From Methanobacteriota archaeon (GTDB taxonomy: Archaea; Thermoplasmatota; Thermoplasmata; Methanomassiliicoccales; Methanomethylophilaceae), in NCBI GenBank assembly GCA_023402275.1, contig JAEXCH010000018.1, positions 1-57,828 on the forward strand: a stretch of DNA of 57,828 bases, read 5' to 3'. Of this stretch, positions 52,525 through 57,828 are shown one piece after another (the first letter of the stretch is position 1; every line of letters starts with the position of its first letter). The position numbers and the translations under genes are program-made. The notes under the pieces were generated by a model that made no database searches, had not been told where the DNA came from, and worked only from the letters and a program-made list of their open reading frames with translations.

Positions 52525-52585
52525 ATCATTTAAATGATCTTGAAAAATCATACTTCCTTAAAGCTAATAAATTTTAATGATTAAA
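52525..52585. promoter_or_regulatory. Two palindromes upstream of the MFS exporter
   Basis: ATCATTTAAATGAT (52525-52538) is a perfect 14-bp palindrome right after the DUF6994 stop; TTTAATGATTAAA (52573-52585) is a second inverted repeat with one central base, 17 bases before the exporter start. Either may be an operator; no regulator is adjacent. Confidence 0.4.
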
Positions 52586-52602
52586 TTCATGCTCAAATCC
52601 AT

Positions 52603-54054
52603 ATGGGGAAGAATAAAGAAGGTCCATCCATGACCTCCAAAGAAAGGATGATCCTTATCTCGATCGTCCTGGGAACCTTCATGGCCGCATTGGACGCAAC
52701 CATCGTTGCTGTTGCGCTTCCGACCATGGCGATAGAGTTCTCGACACCCGGTAGCACAACCGATGTCTCATGGATACTGCTCGGATATACTCTGGCAATT
52801 TGTTGTTATATTCTCCTGTGGGGGAAACTCGGTACCAACATCGGATACAAGAAGGTGTTCCTGACCGGTGTTATGATCTTCACGATAATGTCAGGACTAA
52901 TCGGTCTTGCAGGAATGATCGACGGGATCGGTCTGAATGAGGTCATCGTGATGAGGGTCATACAAGGTATCGGGGCCGGTATGCTTACCGCAATGGGTCT
53001 GGCAATGGTCTCATCCTATCTGCCAAGCGTGAAAGGTTTCGCAACAGGTATAATCACTCTCGCAGCATCCGCAGGGACAGCATTCGGTCCTGCACTGGGA
53101 GGGATACTTTGCCACTTCCATTGGTCCTACATATTCTTCATCAACGTTCCGATAGGATTGCTCTGTTTCTTCATGTCCGTAAAGTACATGGCGAACGTGG
53201 AGGAAGTAAGGGAAGGAAAGAAGAAACTGGATCTTGTCGGCGTTCTTCTGATGATAATAATGATGTTCTCGCTCATCTACTATCTCAACATGGGAAAGAG
53301 CATAGGGTGGATGTCGCATGAGGCGGTCATCCTGATAATGGGGATATTGTTGTCCGCAGGAATTCTTGCATGGTGGGAACAGAGGGTCAAGGATCCTCTC
53401 ATTCCCGTTAGACTGATGAGGATAAGGGATGTTGTAGGCAGCAACCTGGTCGCGCTGTTGTTATTCGGTGCAATGGCCGGTTCATATCTTCTTTTGCCGT
53501 ATTATCTGCAGGCTTGTTTGGGATACAATACCGTTGAGATGGGATTGATACTGATCGCTAATTCCATCGGAATGATGGTCGTAGGTCCAACGGTTGGAAA
53601 GATCTCCGACCGTACCAGCATAAACAGCAGGTTGGTATCCGTAGGATGTCTGGTCACCGCAGTCGGATTCTTCATGCTGACCATGCTTCAAGCACATTCA
53701 GCTCTTTGGTACATCCTGTTATCGTTGTTCATCATGGGAATGGGTATCGGTATAGCTTTGGTCTCATCCACGAACCTGACGATGGGATATTCGGACCAGG
53801 GTGAGGAAGGATCGGTATCCGGATTGGTTAACACATTCAGGCAGGCGGGAAGTACGGCAGGGGTCGCTGTTCTGGAGGCCGTTTTCGCAGGTGCGGTCGT
53901 TGTTCCGATGGTGATCGATCCCGGAAATCTCGATTGGTTAATGACAGGATTCAAGCCTGCGTTCTTCGTTGCCATGGTGCTTGCGATGATAGCATTCGTG
54001 GTCTCGATGTTCATAAAGGACAAGAAGATAAGGATGCAGATACCGGAATTCTGA
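52603..54054 (+). CDS. MFS multidrug exporter, DHA2 (14-helix) family
   Basis: 483 aa. Motif LGTFMAALDATIVAVALPTMA in helix 1 and LAASAGTAFGPALGGIL in helix 5 are hallmarks of EmrB/QacA-type proton antiporters. About 14 hydrophobic segments. Probably expels toxic organic compounds, such as bile acids or antibiotics in a gut setting; the substrate is inferred only. Ended by an 8-bp hairpin. Confidence 0.88.
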   Translation: MGKNKEGPSMTSKERMILISIVLGTFMAALDATIVAVALPTMAIEFSTPGSTTDVSWILLGYTLAICCYILLWGKLGTNIGYKKVFLTGVMIFTIMSGLIGLAGMIDGIGLNEVIVMRVIQGIGAGMLTAMGLAMVSSYLPSVKGFATGIITLAASAGTAFGPALGGILCHFHWSYIFFINVPIGLLCFFMSVKYMANVEEVREGKKKLDLVGVLLMIIMMFSLIYYLNMGKSIGWMSHEAVILIMGILLSAGILAWWEQRVKDPLIPVRLMRIRDVVGSNLVALLLFGAMAGSYLLLPYYLQACLGYNTVEMGLILIANSIGMMVVGPTVGKISDRTSINSRLVSVGCLVTAVGFFMLTMLQAHSALWYILLSLFIMGMGIGIALVSSTNLTMGYSDQGEEGSVSGLVNTFRQAGSTAGVAVLEAVFAGAVVVPMVIDPGNLDWLMTGFKPAFFVAMVLAMIAFVVSMFIKDKKIRMQIPEF

Positions 54055-54060
54055 ATAAAC

Positions 54061-54080
54061 AAGGGAGAGGGATCTCCCTT
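54061..54080. terminator. Bidirectional hairpin between MFS and DUF1638 genes
   Basis: Perfect 8-bp stem AAGGGAGA/TCTCCCTT with a GGGA loop in the 28-base gap between the convergent genes, followed by T-rich sequence on both strands. Confidence 0.6.
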
Positions 54081-54082
54081 TC

Positions 54083-54883
54083 TTACTTTTCATTCATAAG
54101 TGATTTAGCATCGGCATACAATCGTTCCGTGGGACCCAGACCGACCCAGTCAGGTTCGATATCCACGATCTCCAGACCGAGTTCGTTTGCGAATTCATTA
54201 AGGGATCTGTCAAAATCCTCCTCGTCTCCCAGACCTGTCGAGATCTTCAACACTCTGTTGTATCCTAAATAGCTGAAGAGCTGCTTTATGTCCCCAAAAC
54301 CCGTCTCTTCCACTCCTTTGAAGACATCCTTGTAGAAATCCCTCCATTTCGTTGCCATTGCCGGAGTGTAGTATAGGGATCGGGAATAGGCCTTTTGCAT
54401 CTTGAAGTATCGATCATTGCCTCCGACAGCCACACCGATGCAGTCATCGCATATCTTCCCCGATGCATCCCTGAATATCGCAACAGGTTTGTCGATATTA
54501 TCGGATGCCCATTCTATGATATCATTATTGGCGTTCCCGCATACTCCGTAGTATAGGGCTATCGCATCCACCTTGGTCTGCATGAAGTGCAGGGATTCCC
54601 TCAATGTCTCTTTCAACATCTTCGGGTCCGCATGCAGCTTCATTCCTTTCATTTGGATGATGATATTGAACTCGTCCTCAGGCAGGCGGACCAACCCTCT
54701 TAAGAATTCCTGTTCATCCAACGTCTCGAATGGGATGTTATTCTTGATCAATTTCCTTGATATTTCATAAGAATTTGTGTTCTCAAGGATAAAAACGTTC
54801 TTTTTATCCTTATCTTGGGATATATTATAGACCAATTCGTCCTCTAGTATAGGACATACGATCACTCCCAAGTTCTTGGACAT
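54083..54883 (-). CDS. DUF1638 family protein
   Basis: 266 aa from ATG 54883; a TTG at 54922 would overlap the ATPase end. Core motifs of DUF1638: LGVIVCPILEDELVYNIS, ALYYGVCGNANNDI, CDDCIGVAVGGNDRYFK and YTPAMATKW. In methanogens this domain recurs near corrinoid methyltransferase genes, as I recall, but its activity is unknown. The cysteines in CGNA and CDDC suggest metal binding. Downstream of the P-type ATPase on the same strand, perhaps a separate transcript. Confidence 0.75.
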   Translation of the reverse strand: MSKNLGVIVCPILEDELVYNISQDKDKKNVFILENTNSYEISRKLIKNNIPFETLDEQEFLRGLVRLPEDEFNIIIQMKGMKLHADPKMLKETLRESLHFMQTKVDAIALYYGVCGNANNDIIEWASDNIDKPVAIFRDASGKICDDCIGVAVGGNDRYFKMQKAYSRSLYYTPAMATKWRDFYKDVFKGVEETGFGDIKQLFSYLGYNRVLKISTGLGDEEDFDRSLNEFANELGLEIVDIEPDWVGLGPTERLYADAKSLMNEK

Positions 54884-54908
54884 ATGTTCACTATTGATAG
54901 GGATTATT

Positions 54909-56771
54909 TTATGATTTTCCAATTTTGGGTTGGATGTTGAACTGTGATGTCCTGAGTGTTCGTATGGAGTTCAGTATCGCTATTACAGCAACCCCGACAT
55001 CGGCGAACACAGCCTCCACCAATGTTATATGACCCAGAGCACCCAATACAAGGAATAATCCCTTTACTCCGAGGGCGAATATTATGTTCTCCATGGCTAT
55101 CGATCTTGTCTTCTTAGCGACCTTTATGGCAAGTGGTACCTTGGATGGCATATCATCCATGATGACTATGTCCGCAGCCTCTATTGCGGCATCCGATCCC
55201 ATGCCCCCCATGGCGATGCCGACATCGGATCTAGCAAGTGAGGGAGCGTCATTTATCCCATCACCGACGAATGCTATCGATCTGCCCTGTGATATCATAT
55301 CCTCGACGATATCTATCTTATCCGCAGGAAGTAGGTCCGTGTAGACCGTATCAATGCCAAGCAGGTCCGCTGTGTGCTCTCCCACTTGTTTGGTGTCCCC
55401 TGTAAGCATGGATACATTACTGATACCTATCCTCTTCAATGTCGAGACAGCATCCTTGGAATCCTCCCTAATACGGTCATAGATCACCAGAGTTCCCGCA
55501 TACTTCTCATCAACAGAGATGTGGATCATGGTACCGAACTCATTCCTGTGTATGAAATCCACTTTGTTGTCGGACATCAAGGCCTCATTACCAACTAGTA
55601 CCCTGTGTCCCCTGACATCGGCGATAACGCCCTTTCCCGCTATCTCCTCGACTATCTTGACGGATGTACCGTCTATCTCTCTGCCGTAGGCTCCCCTTAT
55701 GCTTACGGCGATTGGATGGTTGGAATGAAGTTCCGCATACGCGGCATACATGAGGAGGTCCTCCTCGCTCATTCCTTCGGTCATGATACTTTCAACATCG
55801 AATGTTCCTTCCGTAAGAGTACCGGTCTTGTCGAATACCACCGTATCCACCCCTGCAAGGGCCTCCAGGTAGTTCCCTCCCTTGACCAGTATACCCATCC
55901 TGGATGCACCGCCTATTCCGCCGAAGAATGCAAGGGGTATCGAGATCACCAATGCACAAGGGCAGGATATCACAAGGAATGTGAGTGCGCGGTAGATCCA
56001 ATCCTCGAACGGTGCGTTCAGTGCCAGAGGCGGGATCACAGCAAGCAATAATGCCGCAACCACAACTGCAGGGGTATAGTATCTTGCGAACTTCGTCACA
56101 AAGTTCTCTGATTTGGATTTGGCATCATAGGCGTCCTCTATCATGCTTATTATCCTGGTTGCGGTGGAATCCGAGTAAAGAGAGGTCACTTTGATCCTTA
56201 TGACCCCGTTGGTGGATATGCATCCGCTCAATACAGGATCCCCGACATCGGCCCTTCTGGGAACCGATTCTCCAGTTATGGAGGAGGTGTCTATCATAGA
56301 GGATCCGTCAACGACCACGCCGTCCAACGGTATCCTTTCTCCAGGTCTTACAAGTATGACTGAATCCAGAGCTACGGACTCCGGGTCCACCTCTTTTATT
56401 TCATCACCTTCAACAAGGTTCACATGATCCGGTATAAGATCCATCAGCGATGATATGGATCTGCGTGAACGATCAACTGCGTACTGCTCGAAAAGAGTTC
56501 CAACCTGGTAGAACAACAATATGGCTATCCCCTCTGGATACTCTCCGATGGCGAATGCCCCTATTGCAGCGATCGTCATAAGGAAGTTCTCGTTGAACGG
56601 CTGCCTGTTATATATCGCCCTAAGGAACTCTATGAATACGGGATATCCGGCTATCAGACAGGATGCCAGATATATCACGAACTCCGGCTCTCTGCCGAGA
56701 TCCGTGAATAATCCTATCCCAAGGAGCACCCCTGATATCAGTATACGTATGATCGTTCTGGATCCGAACAC
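54909..56771 (-). CDS. Zn/Cd/Pb-exporting P1B-type ATPase
   Basis: 620 aa with a GTG start. Eight membrane helices; CPC in SCPCALVIS (about 269), phosphorylated aspartate in FDKTGTLTEG (about 315), HP locus SNHPIAVS, TGDTKQV and GDGINDAPSLARSDVGIAMG. Lysine in helix 7 (GVKGLF) and DxG in helix 8 (FADVGVAV) place it in the P1B-2 group (Zn2+, Cd2+, Pb2+). The N-terminal metal-binding domain is missing and is supplied by the separate HMA gene just upstream. Pumps metal out of the cell. Confidence 0.93.
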   Translation of the reverse strand: MFGSRTIIRILISGVLLGIGLFTDLGREPEFVIYLASCLIAGYPVFIEFLRAIYNRQPFNENFLMTIAAIGAFAIGEYPEGIAILLFYQVGTLFEQYAVDRSRRSISSLMDLIPDHVNLVEGDEIKEVDPESVALDSVILVRPGERIPLDGVVVDGSSMIDTSSITGESVPRRADVGDPVLSGCISTNGVIRIKVTSLYSDSTATRIISMIEDAYDAKSKSENFVTKFARYYTPAVVVAALLLAVIPPLALNAPFEDWIYRALTFLVISCPCALVISIPLAFFGGIGGASRMGILVKGGNYLEALAGVDTVVFDKTGTLTEGTFDVESIMTEGMSEEDLLMYAAYAELHSNHPIAVSIRGAYGREIDGTSVKIVEEIAGKGVIADVRGHRVLVGNEALMSDNKVDFIHRNEFGTMIHISVDEKYAGTLVIYDRIREDSKDAVSTLKRIGISNVSMLTGDTKQVGEHTADLLGIDTVYTDLLPADKIDIVEDMISQGRSIAFVGDGINDAPSLARSDVGIAMGGMGSDAAIEAADIVIMDDMPSKVPLAIKVAKKTRSIAMENIIFALGVKGLFLVLGALGHITLVEAVFADVGVAVIAILNSIRTLRTSQFNIQPKIGKS

Positions 56772-56775
56772 TTGT

Positions 56776-56997
56776 TCACGCTCTTAACATTTTGACCTGG
56801 GACTCGATCTTCCTTATGGCCTTGTCGGCCTCTTTCTCAATGTCGTCGATGAACGATTCATTCGCTTCTATGGTGAGCTTTGCGGTCATAAATGTTATCT
56901 TCGCATCATCCACACCTTTGATCTTGTTGATCGCTGTCTCCATCTTCGCTGCGCATGATGCACATCCCAATCTCTCCAGTTTGTAAACGTATCTCAT
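56776..56997 (-). CDS. Free-standing heavy-metal-associated (HMA) domain protein
   Basis: 73 aa. One ferredoxin-like HMA module; the metal site is GCASCAAKM (11-19). Acts as soluble metallochaperone or detached regulatory domain of the ATPase. The start overlaps the ArsR stop (ATGA) and the stop is 4 bases before the ATPase start, so all three are coupled. Confidence 0.88.
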   Translation of the reverse strand: MRYVYKLERLGCASCAAKMETAINKIKGVDDAKITFMTAKLTIEANESFIDDIEKEADKAIRKIESQVKMLRA

Positions 56998-57359
56998 GGT
57001 ATCAATTCCCTCATATGTTCCAGACCTATGTCCAATAGTATTTTCACGTGATCATCGTCCAAAGAGTAGTAGATGTTCTTTCCCTCTCTTCTTGCCTTGA
57101 CAAGGTGGGCCTTTCTAAGTGTCTTCAGTTGATGGGATACAGCCGATACGGACATGTCAAGGACCTCGGAGATACAGCAAACGCACATCTCTCCATTCTC
57201 CATTGCCCAAAGGATCCTCAGACGGGTACTGTCAGACAATACCTTGAAGAGATCCGACAGTTCGTACACTGTCTCCTCGTCAGGCATGTTCTCCATTGCC
57301 CTCTTCTTGATCGTTTCGTGCTCGTCCCTATGGCAGTTCTCATCTTCCAAAATAAACAT
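56994..57359 (-). CDS. ArsR/SmtB family metal sensor repressor
   Basis: 121 aa from ATG 57359. Winged helix TRLRILWAMENGEMCVCCISEVLDMSVSAVSHQLKTLR, with the CVC of the CadC-type alpha-3 metal site, and C-terminal LDDDHVKILLDIGLEHMRE, which fits the SmtB alpha-5 zinc site exactly (D-x-H-x10-H-x2-E). A longer frame from 57383 begins inside the operator and is unlikely. First gene of the ArsR-HMA-ATPase operon; metal binding should release it from the palindrome upstream. Confidence 0.9.
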   Translation of the reverse strand: MFILEDENCHRDEHETIKKRAMENMPDEETVYELSDLFKVLSDSTRLRILWAMENGEMCVCCISEVLDMSVSAVSHQLKTLRKAHLVKARREGKNIYYSLDDDHVKILLDIGLEHMRELIP

Positions 57360-57370
57360 CTCCACGCTTG

Positions 57371-57413
57371 AACATTTGAACAATCACTCAAATGTTATCA
57401 TAGGATATAAACC
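57371..57413. promoter_or_regulatory. SmtB/CadC-type operator and TATA box
   Basis: Perfect inverted repeat AACATTTGA/TCAAATGTT with an 8-base spacer at 57371-57396. On the minus strand a TATA box, GGTTTATATCC, at 57403-57413 puts the transcription start near 57381, inside the repeat, 12 or more bases before the ArsR start. ArsR-family sites often have this A/T-rich TTTGA...TCAAA form. Confidence 0.75.
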
Positions 57414-57473
57414 TTCTTTTCCAAACCTAGAATAGTTTATTATCGCAGCAACAGGATTCCAAAATGTATTGCA

Positions 57474-57828
57474 ATGGCGGAGGAGGCCGGACTGGGGAAG
57501 CTGACAAAACTGCAGCCTGTTTTGATAATATTAGCGGCTGTTATCGGTATAATACTGGGACAGTCCGTATTCTTCGCTGATAGTATGGGCGGATTGATCG
57601 AACCCTTCCTGATGATCCTTCTGTTCTTCATATTCCTTAAGATAGATATCGGTGAGATAGGGAGGTCCTTCAAGAACGTAAGGTTCTCCGGAGCATCCAT
57701 TCTCATAAACTTTGTCTGGACGCCGATATTGGCGGTAATCCTGGGTTATGCTTTCCTTGGGGATTCCTTGGATATGAGGATAGGGTTCCTAATGTTGTTG
57801 GTCACTCCGTGTACGGATTGGTATCTGG
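57474..57828 (+). CDS. ACR3/arsenite-efflux-like transporter (partial, C-terminus off the window)
   Basis: 118 codons to the edge. After MAEEAGLGKLTKLQ come two hydrophobic hairpins, including LIEPFLMILLFFIFLKIDIGEI, then SFKNVRFSGASILINFVWTPILAVILGYAFLG and FLMLLVTPCTDWYL. The TPCTDW motif is typical of ACR3-like arsenical resistance and related BASS-fold carriers. Divergent from the ArsR operon, sharing a 114-base control region, so it may be regulated by the same repressor. Arsenite specificity is not certain. Confidence 0.7.
   Translation, partial: MAEEAGLGKLTKLQPVLIILAAVIGIILGQSVFFADSMGGLIEPFLMILLFFIFLKIDIGEIGRSFKNVRFSGASILINFVWTPILAVILGYAFLGDSLDMRIGFLMLLVTPCTDWYL

Noticed and set aside
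1..57828. CRISPR arrays, insertion sequences or prophage
   Set aside because: No regularly spaced repeats, transposase, integrase or capsid frames were seen on either strand.

Overview
The window is archaeal and most likely from a methylotrophic methanogen of the Methanomassiliicoccales (Thermoplasmatota). Direct evidence for Archaea is the rpoE'-spt4-dephospho-CoA kinase-S24e-S27ae operon, L40e, archaeal-type SAM synthetase, deoxyhypusine synthase, FEN1 with a PCNA-binding tail, NikR, HypA/HypD, phosphomevalonate dehydratase, and TATA-box promoters. I read the stop codon of 62 complete genes: about 50 end in TGA, 12 in TAA and none in TAG. That fits a lineage that reserves UAG for pyrrolysine and is the best placement clue here. 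No methanogenesis genes (mcr, methyltransferases) lie in the window, so the order-level placement is an inference.

Layout. 1-2.2 kb: a partial isocitrate/isopropylmalate dehydrogenase, deoxyhypusine synthase and a stand-alone MetV-like protein. 2.2-6.5 kb: a K+-independent type membrane pyrophosphatase, the information-processing operon and tRNA-Arg(CCG). 6.6-11.8 kb: dapB, then an accessory stretch with a DUF4143 ATPase, a zinc-ribbon/helical-repeat protein, a solitary MNT nucleotidyltransferase, a TetR-VOC operon with a perfect palindromic operator, and a frameshifted membrane gene. 11.8-18.2 kb: a divergent transport locus made of an MptD-type ECF importer and a heterodimeric Ybt/Irt-like ABC pair, around two TTAGG/CCTAA palindromes. 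18.2-21.5 kb: small proteins and the phosphomevalonate dehydratase pair, whose small subunit is fused to a Nudix domain. 21.5-29.2 kb: ileS, a NYN nuclease with a coiled-coil partner, fen1-rpe, tRNase Z. 29.2-32.9 kb: an XRE-CBS regulator divergent from SAM synthetase with two identical operator-like sites, then DUF4443, a TIM-barrel protein and L40e. 33-39.4 kb: receiver protein-enolase-nicotinate phosphoribosyltransferase, a structured-leader gene, topA. 39.4-46.8 kb: nikR, a PP-loop synthetase, folC-nth, hypA-hypD-unknown, and DNA alkylation repair genes. 46.8-57.8 kb: BASS transporter, menA-ubiE pair, M18 peptidase, a YqaJ nuclease plus DUF6994 gene, an MFS drug exporter, DUF1638, and a metal-resistance cluster (ArsR-HMA-P1B ATPase, divergent from an ACR3-like carrier cut by the window edge).

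Working together: nickel handling (NikR, HypA, HypD) points to NiFe hydrogenases; folC and the MetV-like protein point to folate C1 chemistry; menA-ubiE point to a lipid-soluble redox carrier; the pyrophosphatase recovers energy from biosynthesis. The strongest leads for new biology are the ECF plus ABC-pair locus with its palindromes, the dehydratase-Nudix fusion, the XRE-CBS/SAM synthetase switch, the unknown gene translationally coupled to hypD, and the NYN/coiled-coil pair. I saw no CRISPR array, insertion sequence or prophage.
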